Positions 17,878 to 26,583 of a stretch of DNA of 64,000 nucleotides are shown one piece after another (within the stretch, counting starts at the first letter, position 1; each line of letters opens with the position of its first letter). The stretch is from Thermogemmatispora aurantia. Lineage in GTDB: Bacteria > Chloroflexota > Ktedonobacteria > Ktedonobacterales > Ktedonobacteraceae. The notes beneath the pieces were generated by a model that saw nothing but the letters and a program-made list of their open reading frames with translations, made no database searches and was not told where the DNA came from. The DNA is taken from contig NZ_BKZV01000007.1 in assembly GCF_008974285.1 (NCBI RefSeq), forward strand, positions 62,001-126,000, read 5' to 3'. Position numbers and translations under genes: made by a program.

Positions 17878-19107
17878 ATGAAGCTATTGGCGGTGATCCC
17901 TTATATTCCTGCTCCAACCTGGGGAGGTGGAGCACGCAGCTTCTATGTTTTAGAGGCGCTGGCGAGCAAGTATCCTGTTTCGCTTATCGCGCTGAGCCGT
18001 GGAGAGAAGTCGCAAGGAGCAGTGAGCTGCGGGCCGCTGCTAGAGCGGTTGCAGAGTGTCAATCTGGTCGCGTCCCCGGCCTCACACTGGCGCCGCTGGC
18101 GGCAGGCGCTTCATGTGGTGCGGGGAGAATCAAGTGCCATCGCTGACCGTTGTCCGCCTGGTTTACAGGACGCGCTTGATCGTGCCCTGGCCACTGATGC
18201 TTATCAGGCGGTCTATGTTGATGGCGCTCTCACCGCAGCTGGCCTGCGTCTTCCTGCTTCTCTGCCTTTGCTCATTTTGCAGCATAACCTTGAGCATGAA
18301 CTACTCTATCGCACCTATCTCACTGAGAGAAGCTGGTTACGCAGATGGTATAACGGGCGTGAGTATCGCCTGGTCAAGCCACGCGAGCTGGCTTGCTGTC
18401 AGCGGGCGGCTGCTGTCTTGGTAGCCAGCGAGCGCGAGCGTCAACTCTTGCAAGAGCTGCTCCCACAGGCTCGTGTGGGAGTCGTTCCCAATGGCGTGGA
18501 TCTCTCCTTCTTTGCTCCTCCCTCTACGGACGAGGAGGAGGGGCAGCGGATCGTCTTCACCGGCTCGCTAGACTATTATCCCAATGAGCAGGCCGTTCTC
18601 GGCTTTGCGCGTCAGTGCTGGCCGCTCATCCGTGAACGGATGCCTGCGGTTGAGTGGTGGATTGTGGGGCGCAATCCGCCCCGCTCGGTACAGCGGCTGG
18701 CCAGACTGCCGGGGGTGACAGTCACTGGTACAGTGCCCGATGTGCGTCCCTATCTCGCTCGTGCCAGTGTTGTCGTGGTGCCGTTGCGCATCGGCAGCGG
18801 GACACGGCTCAAGATTCTAGAGGCGCTGGCAATGAAGAGGGCAGTGGTCTCAACGACATTAGGGGCTGAAGGCCTGGCCGTGGCCTCTGGTCGCCATCTG
18901 TTGCTCGCCGACACCCCCGATGACTTTGTGAGAGCAGTGCTCTTGCTCTTGGAAGATGCCAGGCGCCGGCAGGCATTAGCTGAGGCTGGCAGACGACTGG
19001 TGGAGCAGGCCTATTCCTGGGAGCGCTGCCAAGAGCGTCTGGCGACCCTCCTGGCTGAGGAGGAGCTTCTGGAGAGAAGGCCGCTCTTCCGCAGCTCGCT
19101 TCTCTAG
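17878..19107 (+). CDS. Glycosyltransferase family 4
   Basis: A 409-aa GT-B glycosyltransferase. The N-terminal glycine-rich loop is IPYIPAPTWGGGARSFYVL; the donor domain has VPNGVDLSFF, IVFTGSLDYYPNEQAV, WWIVGRNPP and the VVPLRIGSGTRLKILEALAM block, in which the E-x7-E type motif is close to complete. The pattern resembles the GT4 group seen next to FemAB and deacetylase genes in XrtA-type exopolysaccharide loci. ATG 17878 follows GAGAGAGG at seven bases; a TTG three bases earlier is an alternative. It probably adds one sugar to the lipid-linked repeat, together with the FemAB-like gene downstream. Confidence 0.9.
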   Translation: MKLLAVIPYIPAPTWGGGARSFYVLEALASKYPVSLIALSRGEKSQGAVSCGPLLERLQSVNLVASPASHWRRWRQALHVVRGESSAIADRCPPGLQDALDRALATDAYQAVYVDGALTAAGLRLPASLPLLILQHNLEHELLYRTYLTERSWLRRWYNGREYRLVKPRELACCQRAAAVLVASERERQLLQELLPQARVGVVPNGVDLSFFAPPSTDEEEGQRIVFTGSLDYYPNEQAVLGFARQCWPLIRERMPAVEWWIVGRNPPRSVQRLARLPGVTVTGTVPDVRPYLARASVVVVPLRIGSGTRLKILEALAMKRAVVSTTLGAEGLAVASGRHLLLADTPDDFVRAVLLLLEDARRRQALAEAGRRLVEQAYSWERCQERLATLLAEEELLERRPLFRSSLL

Positions 19108-19266
19108 CCAGAGCAAGGCCAGTGAGGGTGCCTTTGTTTGCTGCACGCTTGCTGATGGCTGGATGCATGGCCAGAGATCAAAGTGGGCTCGCACCCATCC
19201 CGCTGACTGGTGGCAGTGGGGGCAGTGGAAAAGATAGCTACCAGGCTAGCACGGCTAGGAGCAGTA

Positions 19267-20319
19267 ATGATGACGCAGGCAACGCTCTCTCTTTCGCAGA
19301 CATGGTCGCCGGCCTTGGCGCAGGAGGCCAGTGAGACCTTTTATCTCATGCCAGAGTGGCTGGAGTTGATTAGTCGCCTCTATGGCTACAAACTGCTGCC
19401 CTTGGGGCTGCGCAATGAGGCTGGTCAACTCTGTGGCTTTTTGCCTCTCTGTCTCGTGCAGAACCGTCCGCGAAGCCGACGTTTAGTGGCCTTCCCTTTT
19501 TCGGATTACTGCCCGCTCCTGGCTGACAGCGCGGAGCATGCCCAGGAACTGCTTGATCAGGCGCTGGCCCTGACTGCGGACCAGAGGGCGGACTGCTTAG
19601 AGCTGCGCTGTGGCCCCAGTGAGTTGCTACAGGTAGACAGTCGCTTTGTGACCAGCGATCTCTATGTGCGTTGGCTGCTCCCACTAGCGAAGGAGGCCCA
19701 GATGATGTGGTCCCAGCTGCGTAAGCCAGTGCAGCGCCAAGTACGCAAGGCCGCCCAGTTAGGGGTTCAGGTGCGCCTGGCAGAGCGCCGCGAGGAGATG
19801 CTGCGCTATTATCAGCTCCATCTGCGCACGCGCTGTAAGAAACATGGGTTGCCGGCTCAGCCGCGGCGTTTCTTTCTGGAACTGTGGGAGACTTTTGCGC
19901 GCAGCGGACGGTTGCGGCTATGGCTGGCGGAGTATGAGGGGCAGCCGATCGCTGGCATGATCTTCCTGGCAGCGGGTGGAACGCTGCGCTATGCCTATGG
20001 GGCTTCGCACGAAGGCTATCTGCAGCTGGCGCCCAATAATCTGTTGATGTGGCAGGCAATTGAGCAGGCGTGTAACGAGGGATTCAGGGTGCTGGACCTC
20101 GGGCGCACAGCCTGTGCGAATCAGGGCTTGATGGAGTTTAAGCGTCGCTGGGGAGCTGAGAAGGTGCCGCTGCCCTATTATTATTACCCGCGCCAGGCCG
20201 GCCCGGTTAGTACCTCGGAGGAGAGCCGTGTCTATCGTCTATTGACGAGCTGCTGGCGGGTACTGCCGCTCCAGGTGAGTGGTCCTCTCGGAGGGCTGCT
20301 CTATCGCTACCTGGGATAG
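19267..20319 (+). CDS. FemAB/GNAT-fold transferase (exopolysaccharide-associated)
   Basis: A 350-aa acyltransferase of the FemAB/Acetyltransf_6 type. The C-terminal GNAT half has LRLWLAEYEGQPIAGMIFLA, LRYAYGASHEGYLQLAPNNL and LDLGRTACANQGLMEFKRRW, followed by GAEKVPLPYYYYP, which is the FemAB-like block (D-x-G-R ... F-K-x-x-W-G-A) seen in proteins tied to XrtA/PEP-CTERM polysaccharide loci. FemAB relatives transfer aminoacyl groups from tRNA to peptidoglycan; other members use different acyl donors. Start ATG 19267 has AGGAG five bases upstream, better than the GTG at 19210. It follows the GT4 by 159 bases. With the ATP-grasp gene it hints at amino-acid or acyl decoration of the glycan. Confidence 0.85.
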   Translation: MMTQATLSLSQTWSPALAQEASETFYLMPEWLELISRLYGYKLLPLGLRNEAGQLCGFLPLCLVQNRPRSRRLVAFPFSDYCPLLADSAEHAQELLDQALALTADQRADCLELRCGPSELLQVDSRFVTSDLYVRWLLPLAKEAQMMWSQLRKPVQRQVRKAAQLGVQVRLAERREEMLRYYQLHLRTRCKKHGLPAQPRRFFLELWETFARSGRLRLWLAEYEGQPIAGMIFLAAGGTLRYAYGASHEGYLQLAPNNLLMWQAIEQACNEGFRVLDLGRTACANQGLMEFKRRWGAEKVPLPYYYYPRQAGPVSTSEESRVYRLLTSCWRVLPLQVSGPLGGLLYRYLG

Positions 20320-20675
20320 GGGGCAGGGACAGGACGCTACGGGTCCCAAAGCCCAGGCAAAGATAGTGACCGCACAGGCGTCCTGCGATCACGTGACGGT
20401 GAGACGAGAGGGGCAAGCAGAGGAGCTGGACAGGAAAGATCTCTTTCGATCTATCTCTTTGCTCCCCTGCCTGCCCGGCTGATGCTGAGCGTTCCCTGCC
20501 GGCTCGTGGGTCGAGTCGCTAGTGTCCCCCTGATCCCTGGCCCCCTGGCCGTGAGATCAGCGAGCTTCGAGGCGCAGCTGGCGGGTGAGCCGCCACGCAA
20601 CTGGCCCGGCTCGTGCGAGACGGGAAAGCGGGGGTGAGTGTCTCTGGCCAGACAAGGGCGGGGCACCTGGCCGGC
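20320..20675. other. Convergent intergenic region with no clear feature
   Basis: These 356 bases separate the convergent FemAB-like and response-regulator genes. They are GC-rich and contain small palindromes such as TCTGGCCAGA and a weak GGGAC/GTCCC hairpin near the start, but no convincing terminator with a T run and no coding frame. Confidence 0.4.
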
Positions 20676-21419
20676 TTAGCCAGAGGCTCGTTGTGTGTGC
20701 CCAGGAGAGCTAGCCGGGACCTCGGCCTTGTCTGGGTGGCGTACTAATGTGTAGCCAACACCTGGTACGGTTAGAATGTAGCGCGGATTAGCCGGGTCTG
20801 GCTCGATTTTCTGCCGGAGATGGTGGATATGGGCTTTGATCAGGCTGGCATCCCCGTCGTTCCCATAACCCCAGATGTGGGCCACAATCTGCCCTGCTGT
20901 ACAGACATTATTGGCATTGACTCCTAAAAGATGCAGTAGCTTGCTCTCAGTGGGAGTGAGATGCACCGTTTTACCAGAGATGCGCGCCTCGTTGTGGAGC
21001 GAGTCGATGGAGAGAGGGCCAACGGTGATGACAGCTGGAGGGCGTAAGAGGAGGGTTGACCGCCCGCGCCGGCTGACAGCTCGGATGCGTGCCAGGAGCT
21101 GGGCCGGGAAGAAAGGCTTGCGCAGATAATCATCCGCACCTCCCTCCAGGCACTGGACCTCATCGTGGACGTCCCGCTCTTGTGAGATGACCAGCACAAG
21201 GGCATCGTGCCGCGTACGCATCTCGCGGCACATGGCGAGAGCATCGGTGTCTTTGAGAGCCGTATCCAGAATCACCAGGTCTGGTTTGTGCTCTTCCCAC
21301 TCACGGCGTGCCTGCTCACCGGAATAAGCGCGTCGCACCTCATGCCCCAGCGTCTTTAACCAGCCTGTCAACATTTCAACAAGATCACGGTCTTCATCAA
21401 CAATAAGCAATTTCATCAA
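20676..21419 (-). CDS. OmpR/PhoB-family response regulator
   Basis: A 247-aa two-domain regulator. The receiver (1-120) has the acid pair in LLIVDEDRDL, the phospho-acceptor in PDLVILDTAL near residue 53, and the conserved lysine in DDYLRKPF. The winged-helix domain (about 130-230) has LSIDSLHNEARISGKTVHLT, TESKLLHLLGVN and the DNA-contact helix AHIHHLRQKIEPDP followed by YILTVPGVGYTLV. All phosphotransfer residues are present, yet no sensor kinase lies nearby, so it is an orphan here. It is just downstream of a LuxR-type regulator with its own probable promoter between them, and both are embedded among polysaccharide genes. Confidence 0.95.
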   Translation of the reverse strand: MMKLLIVDEDRDLVEMLTGWLKTLGHEVRRAYSGEQARREWEEHKPDLVILDTALKDTDALAMCREMRTRHDALVLVISQERDVHDEVQCLEGGADDYLRKPFFPAQLLARIRAVSRRGRSTLLLRPPAVITVGPLSIDSLHNEARISGKTVHLTPTESKLLHLLGVNANNVCTAGQIVAHIWGYGNDGDASLIKAHIHHLRQKIEPDPANPRYILTVPGVGYTLVRHPDKAEVPASSPGHTQRASG

Positions 21420-21547
21420 AATACCCCATTCTCATAGCTGCCGATACTCTACCGGATTTCGTATAGTAGAAGATTCTGCCTTCCGGGAACGCTTGACTCC
21501 CTAGTATTAAAACACAATGACCTACAGGTTTACAACTCCTCAAGTGA

Positions 21548-21575
21548 AGTATTCTGAAAAGCAGGAACTTGTCAA
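21548..21575 (-). promoter_or_regulatory. Candidate sigma-70 promoter for the OmpR-type regulator
   Basis: On the minus strand TTGACA (21575-21570) is followed after 16 bases by AATACT (21553-21548), a perfect -35 and a four-of-six -10. It sits right after the LuxR-type regulator stop and would give a leader of about 120 bases to the start at 21419. The surrounding sequence is AT-rich compared with the coding regions. Confidence 0.45.
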
Positions 21576-21578
21576 TAA

Positions 21579-22385
21579 TTACTGCTCATCCTCTACTTGA
21601 GGTCCCTCAAATGAGGTATGGGAGGCTGCTTGCGTGCGATTGCTGGCCCCGAGCTTGCGCAGAATATGCTGGACATGCTTCCCTACTGTGTAGGGAGAGA
21701 TCGAGAGTCGGGCGGCGATCTGCTTATTGCTCAAGCCGAGTCGCAGGAGGCGAAGAATTTTCTGCTCCTGCTCGGTCAGGTGAGGCAGGGCCGCCGGCCT
21801 GCGAGATTCTGCGGAAGCTGGCTCGGAACGGTGCTGTGGAGAACCAGCCTGAGTCTGATCCATAGCGATTGCCGGGCCAGTGGAGGAGGTGGTCGCAGAC
21901 AAGGTAGCGGCCAGGCGGTAACACTCCCAGGTCAGCAGGCGGATAGCTGCGCTGGCCACAGGGGGGGTCAGCGCCAGCTCGCCCTTGCGCAGTCCTTCCA
22001 GACAGGCAAGCACCTGGTGACCAGGGGTATCCTTGGTCAGGTAGCCACTGGCGCCGTTGAGCAAGGAGCGCAGGAGCAATTCGTCGTTGATACGGGAGGC
22101 GAGCAGAACCACGTGAGGAGGCGAGGGTGCTTCATTCAGGCGGCGTGTCAGTTCGATGCAATCGCCATCTGCCAACATGCAATCGATGAGAACCGTATCC
22201 ACGGTGGTCGTCGCTACGATCTCCAGCAGAGCGGTGCAAGAATTAACCTCCGCGAGCACTTCGAACCCCTCACTAGTTGCCAGCAGGCTGTGTAGCCCGC
22301 GGCAGAAGATATCAGCTTCATGGGCGATGACTACGCGCTGAGTCCTCCTGTAAAAAGACAACTGCTGTCTTTCTTGAGACGGCAT
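21579..22385 (-). CDS. NarL/LuxR-family response regulator
   Basis: A 268-aa response regulator. The receiver (15-135) has the acidic residues in VVIAHEADIF, the acceptor aspartate in VLIDCMLADGD near residue 69 and the lysine in ASGYLTKDTP. A 60-residue Ser/Thr/Pro-rich linker joins it to a C-terminal LuxR helix-turn-helix (about 200-260): LTEQEQKILRLLRLGLSNKQ, IAARLSISPYTVGKHVQHI. The linker is longer than usual. It is an orphan with no kinase in the window and precedes the OmpR-type regulator on the same strand. AAGGA about eight bases before ATG 22385 supports the start. Confidence 0.94.
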   Translation of the reverse strand: MPSQERQQLSFYRRTQRVVIAHEADIFCRGLHSLLATSEGFEVLAEVNSCTALLEIVATTTVDTVLIDCMLADGDCIELTRRLNEAPSPPHVVLLASRINDELLLRSLLNGASGYLTKDTPGHQVLACLEGLRKGELALTPPVASAAIRLLTWECYRLAATLSATTSSTGPAIAMDQTQAGSPQHRSEPASAESRRPAALPHLTEQEQKILRLLRLGLSNKQIAARLSISPYTVGKHVQHILRKLGASNRTQAASHTSFEGPQVEDEQ

Positions 22386-22725
22386 ACGCTCATCCTTTTC
22401 CTCATGGCTCTAGTCAATGCCATTTCGTTAACCCCCTAAGTATGGACGTAGTAGATCGAAGTTTTTTACAGATGAAGTAGCTGGTGAGTATTCTTGCTGA
22501 CTTAAGAACCAGGAGCGCCAGACGATACCAGCGTGTCGCACTTCCCGCAGTTCTACGAGACTGCCTGGGTGAGTGATCATCTGAAGTGCTGGCCAGGAAA
22601 AACGTGCCTGTTGTATGCTGGCACGTCTCGGCTTGTGCTGTCTGGGTTGGCTCTCTCTTTCCCTCCCTTCCTCCTTTGTTCCGACCTGGTCCAAGGACCC
22701 TCACTGTTCTGTATGCCCGGGCTAG
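22386..22725. other. Intergenic region with no recognised feature
   Basis: These 340 bases lie between the deacetylase stop and the LuxR-type start, both on the minus strand, so they should carry the regulator's promoter. The first 120 bases are AT-richer. Open frames on either strand have no ribosome site or family motifs, and none continues the broken second deacetylase motif of the neighbouring gene. Confidence 0.4.
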
Positions 22726-24084
22726 CTATAGAAGGAGACGACTGGCGCGGGCAACTTCAACAATGCGGAGGAAGAAGTCCTGGATTGTTACCGAGTCGAT
22801 ATCGCTGCTGATGGCCAGAGCGGCGCGATAGGGGGTAGGCCAGGGAGCGAAAGAGAGCAAGGGGGCCGACAGTGCTTCGATCTGGTCAACGAGCTGACGG
22901 CGCTGCTCCCGCTGCTCCCGGGGAGAAGCTCCCAGGCCGGCGGGCAGATCCAGAAAAAGGCTATAAGTGGTGGCCTCCTCGGGGCTGGTCTGAGTCACAG
23001 CGTAGCCCTGCTCTTGGAGGAAGGCCATGACTGTTGGCGGAGTCGCTGGCGAGAGAGCAATGGCGGGACAGCGCTCGGCCTCAACAAGCCACTCTTGTTG
23101 TTGTAGTTCTCCCTGAGCCGTCTGCTTGTCTACGCTGGGGCTGGAGCGGGAGAGCACCGTGAGCTGCTGAGTCTGAACGTTGGCGCGAGGCGAGCTGAGC
23201 AGGCGAACCTGCCATCGTTGAGGGCCGGCGGGGGTGAAGTCGAAACGGAACTGGCAGCGCTCGCGCCACCAGCGAGCAATCTCTCCCAGACGAGCGATCC
23301 AGACTGGTTCCGGCTGGTGGGTGGCGTAGTCGAGTAGGCCGCGGAGGGCGGTCTGGCAGAGTAAACCGCGCTCAGGATGGAGATTGAGTGTGTACAGACC
23401 ACCCAAGGCGTAGATGCGTGCCATGACCTCGGACCAGATGGCAGCGATGCGTTGCGGATCAGTGATGCGCAGGCGGTCGAAGAGCATTTCATCGTCGGGG
23501 ATGCTTGTGGGCAGGCGCACCAGTGATCCCTCGCAATGTGGGCGCAGGTCATAGATACTTGGGGGCACTGCCTGAAACAAATGCAGGGATTTCTCATAGC
23601 CACTACGAAGTAGGGGTGAGAGAGCTTCCAGATCGATCACATCGTGAATGACCGCCTCATTGCTTTCATAGGTGAAGCCCAGCGAGGCGAAGATCGCCAG
23701 CGCCTCCTCGGTCCAGCCCAGGTAAGGATTGCGGAAGCCGGCAAAGGAGATCTGGCTATGGGTGAAGGCGGTGATGGCCAGGCGTGTCTGGCGCTCCTGC
23801 TCCTGGCGTGTCAAGGTGCGATAATCGTTGTGGACGTAGCCGTGAATCCCGATTTCGGCGCCGCTGGCAGCGATCTGGCGCAGCAGGGGAATGTGGCGGC
23901 GCAGCACCACGGCGGGGATAAAGAAGGTAGGATAGGCTCCATACTGGCGCAGTGTTGTCACCAGGGCCTGCAAGGCGCGGGCGGTGCGTTGCTCTGTCAG
24001 GCCAAAGCGAGCGAAGACCGTCCAAAGGCGACGCAGAAAATTATGCGTGCCCTTCGTCCGCAAAGAAAAGGCGACCAGATTCAT
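22726..24084 (-). CDS. Polysaccharide deacetylase (NodB-like) with displaced motif
   Basis: A 452-aa protein. Residues 1-270 match the NodB fold of exopolysaccharide deacetylases: PTFFIPAVVLRRH, the H-x3-H metal site in EIGIHGYVHNDYRTL, the FRNPYLGWTEEAL motif and TLNLHPERG. The catalytic motif 1 (F-D-D) expected near the N-terminus is absent; the sequence there is VAFSLRTKG. A middle segment (about 270-415) is not recognised. The C-terminal 35 residues, PYRAALAISSDIDSVTIQDF, look like the motif-1 strand of a second NodB domain that then stops. It may be a permuted or truncated two-domain enzyme. It precedes regulators and follows the Gfo/Idh gene, consistent with deacetylating the locus glycan. 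Confidence 0.78.
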   Translation of the reverse strand: MNLVAFSLRTKGTHNFLRRLWTVFARFGLTEQRTARALQALVTTLRQYGAYPTFFIPAVVLRRHIPLLRQIAASGAEIGIHGYVHNDYRTLTRQEQERQTRLAITAFTHSQISFAGFRNPYLGWTEEALAIFASLGFTYESNEAVIHDVIDLEALSPLLRSGYEKSLHLFQAVPPSIYDLRPHCEGSLVRLPTSIPDDEMLFDRLRITDPQRIAAIWSEVMARIYALGGLYTLNLHPERGLLCQTALRGLLDYATHQPEPVWIARLGEIARWWRERCQFRFDFTPAGPQRWQVRLLSSPRANVQTQQLTVLSRSSPSVDKQTAQGELQQQEWLVEAERCPAIALSPATPPTVMAFLQEQGYAVTQTSPEEATTYSLFLDLPAGLGASPREQREQRRQLVDQIEALSAPLLSFAPWPTPYRAALAISSDIDSVTIQDFFLRIVEVARASRLLL

Positions 24085-24165
24085 TGCAACTTTGCTTCCT
24101 TCCCTGATACAGCGCGCTTGGGTCCAAAAAGAAGTGTATAAGGTCTCTGCTGTGCTGCTCTGAAC

Positions 24166-25179
24166 CTAGCTGGCCGGGCTGACTACTGTCAGGGGCTGGC
24201 GTGTTTGGTGTTCCAGTTCTTGCTGAGCTGCTGCCAGAATGCGGACGACCTCCAGTCCGACCAGGCCATTTGCACGCGGCTGCCTGCCTGTGCGGATCGC
24301 CTCGGCGAAGTCCTCGCACTCCAGGCGGAGTGGCTCGACCCAGTCGATATGTGGAATGGTAATTTCGCCGTTGCGGTAGGAGACAATTGGATCGGCATGT
24401 ACATCGGCCCCCTTGTTATAGATCTTGAGCATCTCGGCGGGGTTTGTATCGTCATAAACCGCCATGCGCTGGTCGCCGATGACAGTGACGCGGCGGATCT
24501 TGCAGGGGTGAAGCCAGCTCACATGAATATGGGCTGTCATGCCGCTGGCGAAAGTCAGATCGAGATGAGCGATATCTGGGATACGCGGCTGGATATGGGC
24601 GTGGGCCTGCACGCGCACCCCTGCCGGCTTCTCATTGAGCAGGTAGAGCAGAATAGAGATGTCATGTGGGGCGAGATCCCAAATGACATTGGTGTCCTGA
24701 CGGAAGAGACCCAGATTCACGCGGATCGCCTCGAAACAATAGATCCTACCCAGATCATTATTGCGGATCAGCTTGCGCAGCTCATTGACTGCCGGGCTGT
24801 ACTCGAAGGTATGACCGACCATCAAGATGCGCTGTCGCTCCTGGGCCAGGTGGACCAGCTCCTCTGCCTCGATCACGCTCGCGGTCAGAGGCTTTTCGAC
24901 GAGGACGTGTTTGTCGTGTTGCAGGGCGGCACGAGCAAAAGTGTAGTGGGTACTCACTGGGGTGGCGACGACGACAGCATCCACGTCGGAGCGATAGACT
25001 TCCTCAACGGAGGTAGTAAAGCGGGCCCGCGGATGATGGCGCAGCGCGGGTGAGAACTGGCAGGCGGGATTGCTATCGGCAATCAAAGTGACGCTGGCAT
25101 AGGGGAGCGACTCAAGGTTGCGTGCCAGTCGAGGACCCCAATACCCCCAGCCGATGATAGCGAAGCGCAGTGTTTCCAT
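24166..25179 (-). CDS. Gfo/Idh/MocA sugar dehydrogenase (WlbA-like)
   Basis: A 337-aa NAD(P)-dependent oxidoreductase. The Rossmann start is FAIIGWGYWGPRLARNL; DAVVVATPVSTHYTFARAAL and HVLVEKPLTAS give the EKP catalytic lysine; MVGHTFEYSPAVNELRKL and VIWDLAPHDISILLYLL carry the histidine of the D-x-x-x-H-D site. These features resemble WlbA-type UDP-N-acetylglucosamine 3-dehydrogenases. The DegT aminotransferase upstream on the same strand would then add the 3-amino group, giving a diamino-sugar precursor. The two genes are 279 bases apart, so they may have separate promoters. The exact nucleotide sugar is an inference from the pairing. Confidence 0.88.
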   Translation of the reverse strand: METLRFAIIGWGYWGPRLARNLESLPYASVTLIADSNPACQFSPALRHHPRARFTTSVEEVYRSDVDAVVVATPVSTHYTFARAALQHDKHVLVEKPLTASVIEAEELVHLAQERQRILMVGHTFEYSPAVNELRKLIRNNDLGRIYCFEAIRVNLGLFRQDTNVIWDLAPHDISILLYLLNEKPAGVRVQAHAHIQPRIPDIAHLDLTFASGMTAHIHVSWLHPCKIRRVTVIGDQRMAVYDDTNPAEMLKIYNKGADVHADPIVSYRNGEITIPHIDWVEPLRLECEDFAEAIRTGRQPRANGLVGLEVVRILAAAQQELEHQTRQPLTVVSPAS

Positions 25180-25458
25180 AACGGTCTACCTCTTCCATTC
25201 CATGAACCATACATAGCTCTGGCCAGTGACAGCCAGTCGACGGCTGAGCCAGGCGAAATTGGGCTTACTACCAGGATAGTGGTAACGGCACGGGCTGGCG
25301 TCCTGTCAGCAACCCACGCCGGACAAACGACAGTCTTGTGCTCTGGTCCGTAGCGCAGTGGTCTCATTGCAGGGAGGCCCAGCCGAGGGCCAGAAGGCTG
25401 ACTAAGAATGGAGGGGCCTTCTCGTTCCTCCGGCCTGGCCAGGGGCGGCGTAAACAGC

Positions 25459-26583
25459 CTAGCGGTCAGCCACAGGTGTGCACAGCGCCAGGCTTTTGTG
25501 GACCATCTCCACCACATAAGTCAGCTGCTGCTCCGTTAGCTCGGGATACATTGGCAGCGAGACAACGCGAGCAGCACAGGCCTCGGTCTGTGGGAGATCC
25601 CCGCGTTGATAGCCGAGATAGGAGCAGGCTGGCTGTAGATGCAAGGGAAGCGGATAGTGGATACCGGTGCTGATGCCCGCCTGCTCCAGCAAGCGACGAA
25701 ATTGATCGCGCTGCTCAACCTGGATCACATAGTAGCAATAGACATGGGAGGCCCAGGCCCTGGTCACGGGGAGGGCCGCCATGGTAGTGCGCAGGTGCTC
25801 GCTGTAGAAGTGAGCATGTGACTGGCGAGCGGCGTTCCAGCGTTCCAGATAGCGCAGCTTCACGAGCAGCACTGCAGCCTGCAGCTCATCGAGGCGGGCG
25901 TTACTGCCCAATAGCTCATGGTGATAGCGAACGCGTGAGCCGTGATCGCGCAGCATGCGCAGGCGCTCCGCCAGCGCTGCGTCGTTAGTCACGCAGATGC
26001 CGGCCTCGCCATAGGCGCCCAGATTTTTACTATAGTAGAGACTGAAGCAGCCAATATCGCCCAGGCTGCCGACGCGGCGACCCTGATAAGTAGCGCCGTG
26101 GGCCTGAGAGGCATCTTCGATAACGCGCAGCCCGGCGCGGCGCGCAATAGCCAGCAGCGGCTCCATTTCAGCGGGATGGCCATAGAGGTGCACAGGCAAC
26201 AGCGCGCGCGTGCGGGGCGTCAAAGCTGCGCTGACCTGCGCGGGATCAAGCGTATACGTTTGGGGGTCGATATCCACAAAGACCGGTCTGGCCCCGGCCT
26301 GGGCGATTGCTTCAATGGTAGCGATAAAAGTATTGGCTACAGTGATTACCTCATCGCCGGGGCCGATGCCACAGGCGCGCAGGGCCAGCGTCAGGGCATC
26401 GGTGCCCGATGAAACTCCGATGCCGTAGCGGCAGCCACAGTAGGCGGCAAATGCCTCCTCGAAAGCAAGGGTATGCGGTCCGAGGAATAACTCCATGTCG
26501 GCCAGAACCTCATCCAGGGCCACCCGGACCTCCTCCTTGATCGTCTGATACTGCGCCTGCAGGTCCACCAGTGGTATATGCAT
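25459..26583 (-). CDS. DegT/DnrJ/EryC1 nucleotide-sugar aminotransferase
   Basis: A 374-aa PLP enzyme: HIPLVDLQAQYQTIKEEV at the front, SSGTDALTLALRACGIGPGD, EVITVANTFIATIEAIAQAG, EDASQAHGATYQGRRVG, and the Schiff-base lysine in CFSLYYSKNLGAYGEAG. It would transfer an amino group (usually from glutamate) to a keto-sugar made by the Gfo/Idh dehydrogenase encoded next on the same strand. The ATG at 26583 is preferred over an upstream start at 26700 since AGGAGG lies nine bases before it and the family normally starts with this block. The pair resembles the WlbA/WlbC step of 2,3-diamino sugar synthesis. Confidence 0.93.
   Translation of the reverse strand: MHIPLVDLQAQYQTIKEEVRVALDEVLADMELFLGPHTLAFEEAFAAYCGCRYGIGVSSGTDALTLALRACGIGPGDEVITVANTFIATIEAIAQAGARPVFVDIDPQTYTLDPAQVSAALTPRTRALLPVHLYGHPAEMEPLLAIARRAGLRVIEDASQAHGATYQGRRVGSLGDIGCFSLYYSKNLGAYGEAGICVTNDAALAERLRMLRDHGSRVRYHHELLGSNARLDELQAAVLLVKLRYLERWNAARQSHAHFYSEHLRTTMAALPVTRAWASHVYCYYVIQVEQRDQFRRLLEQAGISTGIHYPLPLHLQPACSYLGYQRGDLPQTEACAARVVSLPMYPELTEQQLTYVVEMVHKSLALCTPVADR

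Noticed and set aside
22414-22725. Frameshifted continuation of the deacetylase's second domain
   Set aside because: All three minus-strand frames after the stop were read; none carries NodB motifs, so a simple frameshift is not supported.
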